DNA of 64,000 nucleotides, from the NCBI GenBank assembly GCA_005281725.1, contig SSBO01000004.1, positions 1,854,630 to 1,918,629 on the forward strand, written 5' to 3'. The notes under the pieces are model-generated. The model was not told where the DNA came from. It made no database searches and saw only the letters and a list, made by a program, of their open reading frames with translations. This document shows, piece after piece, positions 13,001 to 28,231 of this stretch (position 1 is the stretch's first letter; every line of letters begins with the position of its first letter). Made by a program: the position numbers and the translations under genes. Source of the DNA: Wuchereria bancrofti (taxonomy: Eukaryota; Nematoda; Chromadorea; Rhabditida; Onchocercidae).

Positions 13001-15770
13001 TCAACAAAGCACACTTATGATATTCGCATATTTATTAATAAGTGAATGAATCAGAAGACATTTAAGGGAGAATTAAGCACAGTGCCTTGATGGTTTACAT
13101 TGCAATTTCTCTGATGCACGCCCAAGAGAGCAAGTATGCTACTTGAACTTTTTGAGTCTGGTAAAACACATAAAATATTATCTCATTTGTATTTACGAAG
13201 TGCTATCGATACTAAACTTCCGAGATACCTGCGACCAAAGTAGTATAACTTTTAATTAGAAGTACTGAAATTGTGATATTTCAAAGCAACCAAGTCAATT
13301 AATATTACTGGACCTTTGTAACCACTGTTCTTAATTGCTGTCAACTTTTTGATGTAATCTGAAGTTAAGGAATGCTCGACTACACCAGAAATGATAACCA
13401 ATTTATAGTGCGGTGATGGAAGTTTTTGTCGGCGATTGGGACTGAATATTAGTAAGTGCGACAGATTACCGTAGAACTTCCAACTTTACTGTTCAGTAAA
13501 GAACAATATTATTAATTTTTGTAATTCTCGATTTTTTCTAGAAGCTTCACAAACACGAAAGATAACTGATGTAAGAATGCCACTTCATCTCAGAATATGG
13601 AATTACAATACGGAATGCAGTCGCAATCTCGTGAATAGTAAATGAGACTCACCAAAACGACGGCTAGCAGCCAATTTCGGAAGTGTAACAAAGACTCCAC
13701 ATCTTGAATTTAGTCACTAAAATTGGACGTACATATTTAAATCTTAATATATAAGGATAGAAATACTTATGGAAATATTGTTAACTCGGCGATAGTTGTT
13801 TTTTTGTGTGTCTAGCTCATCGAAAAACAATCAAATGCCACACACGTGTCCTCAAATTTCACCAACTTCTGATGCTACGGTTCCTACCATCTAAGTCATG
13901 ATCGTAAAACTCCAACCAATAATTAGGCAATAAGCCTACGTCAACATATTTCACAGATCTGATATGCATAATAAATCATTGCAAGTCCTAGACAAGTTAT
14001 TCTAATGTAGTATCATGCAAAGACCAAGATTATTTTTGGTGGTATATCAGCTTCGTTTTCTCATTAAATTATTAAGTAATCACCAAACTAAATATCACAT
14101 GTCGCGCGAAATGAACCATGAACCTGAATTATTTTTGGGAAAACTTTGAATAACGTAGTTGTTATTTAGAACCAAAAAATTATCATTTACCTTCAAGTGT
14201 ACCTAGTAAGCAAAATAATAAATGAAACTGACAGTATCACTAACCTTTTGTGACACCATCCATTGAAAACAGAAAAAAAGACTAATCACAAAATTCAGTC
14301 TTGCACAATAAATTCTTCAATAGTCAGGAGGGATAAAGTTCAACTGGTAATGACACTAGTCAAATTAAATTAGTGTCCTTAATGATTTATTAAATAAAAT
14401 TAGGCGGTATTCGGCTCTCAAAACAAAACACTGTATTTAACCGATACTGACTCGGAAGAAACACTGAAACATTTAAGCAATTTCACCGAAGAAGGTACAG
14501 CAAGTGAGGACCCAAGGAAATATTCCAAGATTTAAGAGTCATTTCGAATTCCAGTAACAAAGAGATGGCCACTTTCTCCTTTATTCTGATTGCATGATCT
14601 CATAAAAAAAAAAAAACAAACCAACTAGAAATCGTTGAGATAACAGAGTGCTTATGTCAAATTCACAGGGAATTAGTAAACTGACAATAATCATGGTCCA
14701 CTGACAGCATTTGCATGCGATAATTAATATGATTTAATGATGCAGCAATTTTGCATGTCATGAAAAGAGTATGAGAGATTAAAAAATAACAGAATTATAA
14801 GAGCATAAACCTGATACGAAACAGTTACCGTTCCGGAACAGGCTACTAAGTAAATTAAGCGGATAAAAATGAGGACAAAGAGATGAATTCGACAAATAAG
14901 ACTTCGACATTAAACTTATTTCAAACATCGTCTTTGCTATTTATTCGCTTTACACACTTATTTTACTTAGATTTACCCAATAATATTTAAATATATAGAC
15001 AATTCCAAAAGCTAAACGGCAGAATGCTTATAAAAGTTTTACGCTAATAATACAATGAACGATGATATAATGCAATGTCTTTCACGCTCTAATCATTCAG
15101 TAAGATCCGTAACCTTTCCTATTTGAAAATTCTATCAAAAAAAAGCCTCTCAATTGCTACTCTTTCAACTGAGTGCAACTTTAAGTTCACCTAAAAAAAG
15201 TCATGAGAGCAGTAATAACTGCTAAAACTTTTTAGAATTTCGAATCAGTTTTATTCTTAACAAGATCTATATTTTTCAAAAATGCAAAATTGTTCTAATT
15301 CAATGATCAACAACAATGGAGTAAAAATGAATTCAATAATAATTAGCATAAACATCAGAAAGTTTGAAAGGACGAAGAAATGTGCCAAAAATTGTAGACA
15401 AATCACTGCCCTGCTTGCATAACATTTTGACCTTGCATTATTTGAGAATGTGACTGAGTGACTGAAAAAAAATGTATATATATATATATATTGTTTCAAA
15501 ACAGTTTTATATGCAACTGAAATTTTTAATAATATAATCGATGTGTCTAGTCAAAAAAAAATCCTATATCTTAAACAATGTCCTGACATAATTAGGCTAT
15601 TACATCCGGCTCTTAAACTTATTTTAATCTCTCCATTTCTTACTAAATGTTTTACCCATAGAATATAAGACCTAAAATGTTCCAAAAATTAGCAGCGACA
15701 AAAATAGTCCCACATGCGGAACATAATTCGTTACAATATTAACTGTATGAACGAAGCACGATACACTAAT
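10051..15770. other. Gene-poor intergenic region
   Basis: No exon set, RNA gene or recognisable mobile element was found in these 5.7 kb. Short ORFs are AT-driven. Small features include a TATATA run at 15474-15490 and a 21-base near-match between about 12692 and 20471 (CTGAAGTGtCTATAATT versus CTGAAGTGcCTATAATT). Confidence 0.5.
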
Positions 15771-19700
<3,930 letters not shown>

Positions 19701-19710
19701 CACACTTCCT

Positions 19711-21785
19711 GATTGTAATTCTTAATTTACTAAAGTCAATCCTTGGAACTAAAATATTACAACAGAAGAGGTCCAACTGAAAACATACATGACGATTTAA
19801 AATATTTAAAAAAGATGATACGAATTCAAAAAAACAATGTTTGAAGGGATACTATTATTTCGCCACTGGACAACAAATACAAACTCCTCTCATATGCACA
19901 TCAACTTATTTCATTTTTCTTTACTAATGAACAAATACCACTTATCAATTTTAAGAGAATTAAAAGTGCACAGTAAAACACCAGTTTGACCAAAAACTAC
20001 GTAACACCCCGACCTCCACACCTTAGATTTACATCACCGGAAGGAGAGCCATTCCATTTCACATTCCGCACAAAATACGTCCTCGGTTGTCCAGCCGTGG
20101 CTGGGATGCAACGATGCTGTATCAACGGAGTTTTCTATACTGGTAATACCAATATTTCGTCTGCATAGTTCCTTTCTCTTTTCCAGATGATTGCTTAGTT
20201 TATTTGAGAATTATCTACTTTTTGAAAGCAATGCAGGAATAATGCAGGATTGATCCTGCAAACTAGGAAGATGTTGCGTTGAGTGCCCACAAACATTCTC
20301 GATGTGACAAGCCATTTAATATCGCAGATAACCGCATACATCTGTGAATAGGAAACATATTTGTTAATTTTATTGTTACTGATTCACCACTTTACTTTTC
20401 TCATTTGCCGATGAAATTGCTCCGTTCTTATCACTGTTGTCGTCGTCCGAATCGTTATCGTTATAGTCTACTTCTGAAGTGCCTATAATTCACACTGCTA
20501 GTAAAGTAAAAATGGAAGAACTATCAACAGACAAGGCCTTAATTGTATCCTAGCAGCATGTGCATTATGGAAATAATATATAAACAATAAGAAATTAGAT
20601 AATATATTGTTGCAAAGATCTTTTCGAGAACAGTGGAATTGTAGAGTGTGTTCTTTCCGATTCCTTTCCTCTCAAAAAACTCTTTTTAGTGTATCGATAA
20701 TTTCAACTACTTTTTATAGCGATGATAAATTAGAACAATTGTACGAAAATGATCTACGGAACATCTCTGTTGATAGTTTGTGCTCTAAAACTCACCGGAT
20801 ACTCCACACATAGGCCGTTGAAAAAATGATGAAAGCCATTCGCTAGATTTCCGAATGTCTGAAATACAAAATTATTTGCAGCAAATTTTGTATTTAATTT
20901 AGATTGATTATGCAGTGAGAATTTTGGAAGATGCTAATTTGTGGCGGACATTTCTGGCCATATTTGATTTGCTTTTACTGATAAAAAATTAGAACTGTGA
21001 AATTGTACTTGATCTAGCTTGATTCATCGCACCGGTAAGATTTGTTACTTTTTCACCAACCTAAAAAGAAGTTTTTCAATCTTTCAGCCAAAGTGAAAGG
21101 ATTATGGGAAGGAATTCAACAGTATTATTCATCTATCTTTATACAATGCAAATGAAGTTTTAGTTATATTCAAATCAAATGGGTCAAGGATGTGACGAAA
21201 TTATTCATCAACGTTACAGTCTACTTGCTTGTTTCCATTTGTTCGTATATTGCACTTGTAAAATCATTCATTGCTTATTATTAGCAAAGGATAACTAATT
21301 CTTCAAAGTTTATGGAAAAGTTTGAATCCCTTAGTGAGAAAACGAAAAATTGATAGAAACGGATCGACTTTAATTACGATTTATAATGGGTGTAATCAAC
21401 CTAAATTAGTTAACAAGGATGAACTCTATGTCATCTGCTGCATTTGTTTCTTTAATAGAATTAGATTTTGATGATGCGACTTTAACGAATCAATTATGAC
21501 TTTCTGTTATAGATTTTTTAAAAAAAAACTCATTAGAAGCTTGCAGTTGCATTAAATAAAGCACTGTTATAACATGGAGACATAAAAGATATATTTTTGA
21601 TGCATTCATCCTACTATCATATAAAAAAAAAAAGAATTTCAGTATTTACAGAATTCCTAGAAATCTTAAATATTCTGAGTCCGAAACGAGGGGTATTGCT
21701 GCTTCGAGAAACTTTTGTTTCTCATGATAATAAGCTGAGGGCTGTTTTTTTTTATATTAGTTTATTGAAATCAATCGCAATTGAG
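19711..21785. other. Intergenic region upstream of CARM1 with two coding-like patches
   Basis: No complete gene was found. A GC-richer patch at 19986-20168 is open on the plus strand with an unusually protein-like translation (PRPPHLRFTSPEGEPF run). On the minus strand, 20482-20404 reads as a possible exon (acceptor ATTATAG, donor GTAAAG) coding an acidic run DNDSDDDNSDKN. Neither could be linked to further exons. A near-perfect 18-base palindrome (TGCAGGATTGATCCTGCA) lies near 20240. Confidence 0.35.
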
Positions 21786-24700
21786 CTAAATTGAAGACTT
21801 TGCTAACGTCTGTGTCAGATCCTAGATATATAAAGTAAAATGAGTTGTGCAGAACTATTGCGCCAAAAAAATTTTTTTATATGAATAGTTCAAACGATAA
21901 AGCATCCTGTAAAAAAATCAGAATTCCTATAATAAACGATATAGACATATATTTTTACCAGTTTAGTCGCTTGAACTGCACTTTCAAGAGCGGTCTCAGA
22001 GAAATCAAGAGTGGTACTGTTCGCTGTTGTCAGTTTGTCTTTCACCATTTGCGTTCCTTAATTTCATACTATGTAAGCGCTATTAAGATATTTACATGTC
22101 CAAAAGCTCTTGAAGAAAATACTAGTTGAAATTTGCATTTTGGATATAAAGAAATCCAGTGCGATACCTTTAGAAGCAGCGTGAATTGTTCCTTCTGCAA
22201 TTTGTAATCCTTTGGAGGCAGCATCTTCTGTCATTTTTGCACCAATCGCTATTCCAAGTCCTGCAAGTCCCCTACCACGACTAGTGACATCGTACGTTAT
22301 TTTTGCAGCATCAGATGTCATTTTTGTGCCGATAGCTGCACCTCGTTCCGCAAGCTCTTTTCCGCGGATTGCGGCATCTAATGTCATTTTTGCCGCATCA
22401 GACGTCATTTTTGTGCCGATAGTTGCACCTTTTTCCGCAAGCTGTTTTCCACGAACTGCAGCGTCTAACGTTAGTTTTGCCGCATCATATGCCATTTGTG
22501 TGCTAACAGAAGCACCAATTTCGGCCAATTCTTTACCACGTGCGGCTGTCTCATAAGTAAGTGCAGCACCACGATATGCCATGTCTTTTGAATAACGATA
22601 GGTATGACCAACAGCAGCTTGCATATACTGTAAGTTATCGCGAGCAACTGGAAACAGTAATTTTGAACGATAATTCATTTATAAAACAGAATTAAGATTC
22701 TTTGGACTCAACGAAATATTCTAGTAACCGGTTCTTTGATTCCCTTCCCAATATTGCTTTCATACGCTTACTTAGAATTCCTTCGGTGGCTAATTTATAA
22801 GCGTCAATTAGTCCTTTGCTGATTCGATCAGCATAAAAACTGGCATCCGTCATTAAATCAGCTAGATAATTTGACTTTTTAGCGATAAGGGCATCAAGAA
22901 CTTTTGTTTTTGCAGAATCTCGATCTTTTAGGAATACACCCAATTCCTTCTTGTCATCGTAAAATTCATGTGCGCGACGCAAAATTTTATCAAGTGCTGT
23001 ATCCAACGTCGCAAGTACCTGTCATAGAATACTTGTTAATAAATGAATATTTATATGTTTTACGATTTTGGCACATTAATAACCAAACCTAAATTATTTT
23101 TTCAAGGCAAATAATTGCGTGCCAAGGTCATAAAAAGTTAATTTGTTGATTTTTAGGCATAAGATAAATGCGTTATACGATAGCAAATCTTGACTAATTA
23201 AATGATATTTTATAAATGATAATTGAAAACTCATCACTGAAAGAAAGTGGTTTATGAAAAACCTTTTCACTTAATGGTATTTTTCGACTGAAATAATCTC
23301 TTAAAATGATAGCTTCCTCCGGTGTGAGTACTTTGCCGAGGACTTGATTGGATGTTAGTGCTTCTACTATTCTTTTCGCAATCTCGGATACTACAACCTG
23401 CACTGATAAATGAAAAGTATTTTTTCTTGTTAAAAAAGAAATACCAAACTGTTGAATTATTGAGTGCTTGATATAAATTTTCTGATTAAAAAACTACATC
23501 AGTATTTCCTTATAAAAGCATAAATTTCTACTGAAGTTTGCGCTTAATTTTGTCGCTAAATCAAAAATTCCATAATAATCAATTCTAAATATTTAGATCT
23601 AATGATTTCAGATTAAAACAGAATTATCTTCAAGGTGACTGAACTGTGGGATGAAAAAGAGACCTCTTTTTCTTCTTTGATATGGTCTTGTTCTATTGAT
23701 GATTGATCTTTTTTCTCTATTTCAATTAATTTCTTGGCAATATCATCTCCTAAAATTCCTGTCTTGATTTCCTATTAATAAATGAATTCTTCCTTAGTTA
23801 CTTGTCATCTGTGTTACTTTAATCTAGTACTTTTGAATTTGAATATAAAATAAATATGCTAAAATATAGTTTGGAAAATATCAATGCATCGAGTCAAATT
23901 TAATCTGTGTTAAAAATATGCTTACAAATATTTTTAACCTAATACATCTTTATTCACTTTATTGGATTCTATTACTAAATCAGTAGCCAACGATTGCAGG
24001 AGATTTGTATCCAGTACGATTTCGTCGTCCATTTTTTCATATAGTGATTGATCTTTTTTCGTCATTTCAATCGGTTTTAGCAGCAAATTAATATCCTGTG
24101 TGTTTTGTGGATATTCGTCTAGATTATAATTATTAACATTAATAAATGTTGAAAATTAAAGCAAAACCATGATTAAGCACGCTAATGATGCCTTTGGAAA
24201 TTCCTGAAATCACAGCTTTTAAAAATATTTAAAACATGCAGCGCAATACTTACCCAAAAAAATATTTGCTGGCAGTAATTCTGCTTTAATCAGTGACTGA
24301 AAATCAATGTCATTTCGCTACAATTTTAATCCAACTAATTTCCCTGAATTTAATTTATGGAATTCATGAATGTTTAATACACGTATCTTGCCTTCGTTCA
24401 CAATATCTCTCAATTTCTATCTTTTTCTACAGTGAAGCAAGAATGCACAGATCTTCATTAGTTTATCACTTTCATATGCGAGTTGTATGTTATTTTGGAA
24501 ATTTCTTCTTGAAATCTTCAGAACAGCTTACATTAACTGTAAAAAGTAAGCTTCACACGATCTAGGTCGAAGTAAAATCTATAAATTTTGAGGTATCCAT
24601 AAATTCAGGAAAGGAACTAACAGTTGTTTTTACTTCTTCAGTTTGCTTAAAATATTAAAATAAGTTCACATGACTAATCAGTTTTATAAACACCAAAAGA

Positions 24701-25970
24701 AATTTATTAAGTACGTGAAAATCGAATACCTCATCTGAACTGAACTTTGACGTTTCAGACTTTAATTTATGTCCTGCTGAACTTTCTACTACCTTTTCAC
24801 TTGCTGTATTACAACATCCAAATGCTAATTTTTTTCTTTCTGCATTCAGCACCACATTTCCGTCCTTCCGGTTTTTCTTTTCGCTTTCTGTCATTTCATA
24901 TTTCACTCGTTTTGTTTTTTTCACATCCTCCATACTTCTTTTTTTTTTATGATTTCTTAATACTTTCAACTTTTTTGGACAAGCTCTAAATTCTACGTGA
25001 TCTTCTTTTTTCTTCCTTGCTCCCTTATCATTCTGCATTTTTCTTCCTCCCATACCTACTTTAACTTCGCTTTTTAGTGTATTTGGTCTAGATTCGATGC
25101 TCTTTACCTTACCAATTTTGGATTCTAGAGATGAATTCGTTTCAGAACTCTTTCTTTTCGTTTCTCTGTCTTTCTGCGTTACTTTTAATTTGCTTATAGA
25201 AGAATTTGCTGTTGAAGAAGTTGATCCGCTTTGACTAACTTCCTTTGCTTTGGTTGAGCTTTCTGAACTCCTTGTTGTGCATACATCTTTATTTTTTGAT
25301 GTATGTGCACTCTTTCGTTCTAATAAGGGATTTTTGTTCAAAAACGCATTTTTCTTCCTGTAATGTTAAAAAAAAAAGAACAATAATTGTTATGAGAACA
25401 ATGATGATGAGATTATTAACCTGAACTTTGTGTGAACTGTAAAAAATTTATACAGTAATTAAGGAGAACCATTGCTAAGAAGAAGTTTTGCTAGTTTGAG
25501 TTTGACTGGTTAATATACAATGCATCTTTCGAGTTTTATATAACATATCTTTTGAGTTTTAAGCTTCTGAGATAAAGGTGAAATCACCCATCCTTGTTCC
25601 CGCATCTTAATGATATTCAGAACTGTAACTTGCACGGAAAATAAAAACTTGCACATGCAATAAAGATTAGGACACAAGAAAATAAACTTAGTCATTCACA
25701 GCCTGTTAGACTTATCTAACTAACTAATTAACTGAAATTAACTGGCAGCATGTTTGTGGAATATTCTTTATCAATAACCTCTTTTGTGGTAATGCTTCAT
25801 TTACCTGAAACAACTATAATCGAAATATTCAAACTGAAGGATATCGAGATTTTATGTTAATTTTAAGAAATAACAAGCACATATGGATTTTGTATAATTT
25901 ATTAAAAATTCTTTAGAAAAAACTGGACATCCAAAATACTAACACTGGCTAAATTGGAATGTTCTTCCAT
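21786..25970 (-). CDS. Unrecognised 711-residue protein with 29-residue Ala-rich repeats
   Basis: Exons in coding order: 25970-25940, 25622-25545, 25436-25421, 25357-24730, 24296-24254, 24118-23946, 23771-23645, 23402-23263, 23018-22713, 22627-22168, 22056-21959, 21821-21786; 2136 nt, phases consistent throughout. Residues ~43-250 are Ser/Thr/Lys-rich with basic clusters (KKKRS, RKKKED), which suggests nuclear or nucleic-acid contact. The C-terminal half is helical: after VARDNLQYMQAAVGH the chain carries about four repeats of 29 residues with DAAK(L/M/I)T and RGK(E/Q)LAE(K/R)G cores, like amphipathic repeats of lipid-droplet or stress proteins. No signal peptide or membrane segment is seen. 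I do not recognise the family. The first exon and its link to the second are the weakest part; a separate candidate exon at 25808-25783 does not fit the phase. An alternative reading splits the gene at 22692/22678. Start lies 10 bases after TTTCAG. Confidence 0.7.
22168..22627 (-). repeat. Tandem 87-bp coding repeat (29 residues)
   Basis: Within one exon, about four diverged copies of an 87-nt unit encode repeats carrying D-A-A-K, R-G-K-x-L-A-E and I-G-T-K-M-T-S. The two central copies are most alike; outer copies are degenerate. A 29-residue period is close to eight alpha-helical turns, so equivalent positions would fall on one face of a long helix. Confidence 0.8.
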
Positions 25971-26361
25971 CGAAAACAGCCTGAAAGTAGTAGGTATAGC
26001 AGCTAAAAAATTGAGAAATGGCTTTTAGTAAGTTATCCACTACATTTCCCATCTAAGGCGTTTCGATTTTCGCCATGCAAAGTGCAATCGAGCAGCTGTT
26101 GTGCTATGCTACATTCAAGAGCGCGCAAATAGTGGTGGAGAAATATGTAGAAGAGATGCAGTGAATGCTTTCTCGTCTAAATTGTACTTTAGCTATATGA
26201 AATAACAGACTTTATAACACAGTTTCTTGCGAGGTTTGTTTTCAGAACCAATTTTCGGTATCAGTTTTTCTGAACAATAAAGTAATTGAGAAAGGTTACT
26301 ACAAATATTAGACGATAATAGGACTCGAGCTAGTGAAAGCGCAGTTAATATGTTAGAATGT

Positions 26362-27468
26362 TTATAAACTTGGCAGTGTCCCTTTTCTGAAATCTACTTT
26401 TCTTGAAAAGCAAGACCCTTTATTTGTCTCAGCGATTATCGGATTGATGTCCACATCGACCTTTTCGAACGTTTCTTCCTCAGCATCATGCGGCGAAAGA
26501 ACAGTACTGAAATTTCTCATGTATTACATCGAATTGTCTCAATTAGTATCAACCAAAAAATAATTTTAGAGCATTTTATATGTACATTTTTTGATATTTT
26601 CTAAGGATTTTCACAAACCTTCGCAGAATTTAATATCAGCAAAGTTTTTTGTTCCACTAGCAGTGATATATCACTCATGGAAATAGCGTGTACATCAAGC
26701 TACTTTGTTTTATTTACCCTTTTTTATACTTCTTAAGATTTGAATCAGTTAAGAAATTTCAAATTTGGAAACATTCCAAGAGTCATACATGTGAGGCATG
26801 ATGCCAGCAGCGATTCTTATTTGCGTTTGACCCCTGAAATTAGTCAGAAAGGATCAGCTGATTTCGCACCACAGCAAAACTTATTGTGGTAACATTTCTT
26901 TTCTTCTCAAACAGCTCATTTGCATATTTTTTTAATTAGTGATCAATACCAATAATGTGAATAATCCATGAGTCATTATAACTAAATCGAGTATTATTCC
27001 ACGTGAGTATATTGTATGTAAAATCTTCGGAAATTAAATATTGCAAAACTTCAAAAAATTAGATTTTCTTATATCCATACTTTATTGCTGCAAATTTATT
27101 TTGTCTTCTTTTAAAACGAGCCCGCAATTTTTTCAATTCTTTCTCTGTCAAACCTTTCTTTTCTTCTAAAATATTTTCTTCTGAAATAAAGCAGATTATA
27201 AAATCTAACGCAGTTATGAAGGTATGCGATTGCTCTACGATAATTGAAACACAAAAGATTTTTCTTAGTTAATCTTATCTCTTCATGGTAACAGGCAATA
27301 TACAAGGATCTTTATTTGGTTGTTACTTCTTACTTTCCGATGTTTTCCTCAATAACCCTGCAGTAAGTTTTTCAAATGACATGCAGAACAGGTTTTCAAT
27401 CTTTACATCACATTCACAAATGATATTCACAAAAAACAAGCCGCCAGAATCGAAATTTTACCTGACAT
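26362..27468 (-). CDS. Unrecognised 106-residue protein in five small exons
   Basis: Coding order: 27468-27462 (7 nt), 27357-27334 (24 nt), 27180-27081, 26833-26789, 26506-26362; 321 nt, all junctions GT-AG and in phase. The N-terminal third is basic and helical (GLTEKELKKLRARFKRRQNK), the middle has a short hydrophobic run (IRIAAGIMPHI), and the C-terminal third is acidic (DAEEETFEKVDVDINP). There is no signal peptide. I do not recognise the family. The last exon ends 392 bases before the start of the 711-residue gene on the same strand, so the pair could be an operon. The tiny first coding exon rests only on splice signals and phase; the possible trans-splice AG lies near 27485. If it is wrong, the start is undefined but the later exons still look coding. 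Confidence 0.6.
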
Positions 27469-28227
27469 TATTAACAAGTGAACTGCTTAACGGAAGTGCA
27501 AAAAAAAAAAGCATAGCCGTGGCTTATCCTTTCTCTTTTGCTTTGAATTATTGATAAAAGATGCAAATTTTAAAATGTGATAGTTCTGCATAAGATAAAT
27601 AAACATTATTGTTAAGTGAATATAGTGAAGATGATAATACGACACAACAAAATATGTCACAATTTAGTACGATAGCACTTTAATATACATCTGCAAATTA
27701 ATCCTCTGTGGACATCATTTCATTGCACAACGTCCTGGCGAAGGTGCAAACCGTGAAGTACGCGGCAACGACTGGAAAAGTTGTTTGGGGACGTACTTGG
27801 ATTAGTAGGCGTACCTCCATGAACTTATGGTATTTAAATTGAAGTGGATGTTGCAGTTTAGCGTTTTGGCCTTACTTCTCAGCTGTATATCCTTCTCTTC
27901 TTTATAGCTGTTTCGTTCCTTTTTTCTGTAGCCTATCATTTTTATATTAATCTACATTCTGTATTCTCGTCCTCTGCAGTTGCCTAGTTAGTCTAATTAA
28001 TTTAAGTATACCGCGAGGAAAGCTTGTTTAAACTTTATCTTGATTAATCTTAAGGAATCATAAATTGGCCAATATTTATGGTATAGTGAGTACAGTAATT
28101 CGGAAGCGATGCATTTTGTAATAATACAATCTCCTTTTAACGGATTTACCCAAAAATACCTGTAATTTTTTTCATTTACGGTCATGTTGTGTATTTAAAG
28201 TTTTAAAGAAAGAATAAATTTCGTTGC
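27469..28227. promoter_or_regulatory. Shared divergent promoter region
   Basis: The 106-residue gene (minus) and the SREK1-type gene (plus) start on opposite sides of this interval, so it must hold both promoters. A GC-richer island lies at about 27725-27810. No specific motif could be assigned. Confidence 0.4.
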
Positions 28228-28231
28228 AGCA

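Noticed and set aside
20607..20813. Plus-strand ORF with a mitochondrial-presequence-like start
   Set aside because: It begins with TTG, not ATG, and has no linked exons.
22212..22556. 114-codon plus-strand ORF
   Set aside because: It is the antisense shadow of the 29-residue repeat exon; its own repetitiveness comes from that exon.
25783..25808. Candidate minus-strand exon coding VNEALPQK in the 711-residue gene
   Set aside because: Its donor leaves phase 2 whereas the next exon requires phase 1; the model closes when it is skipped.
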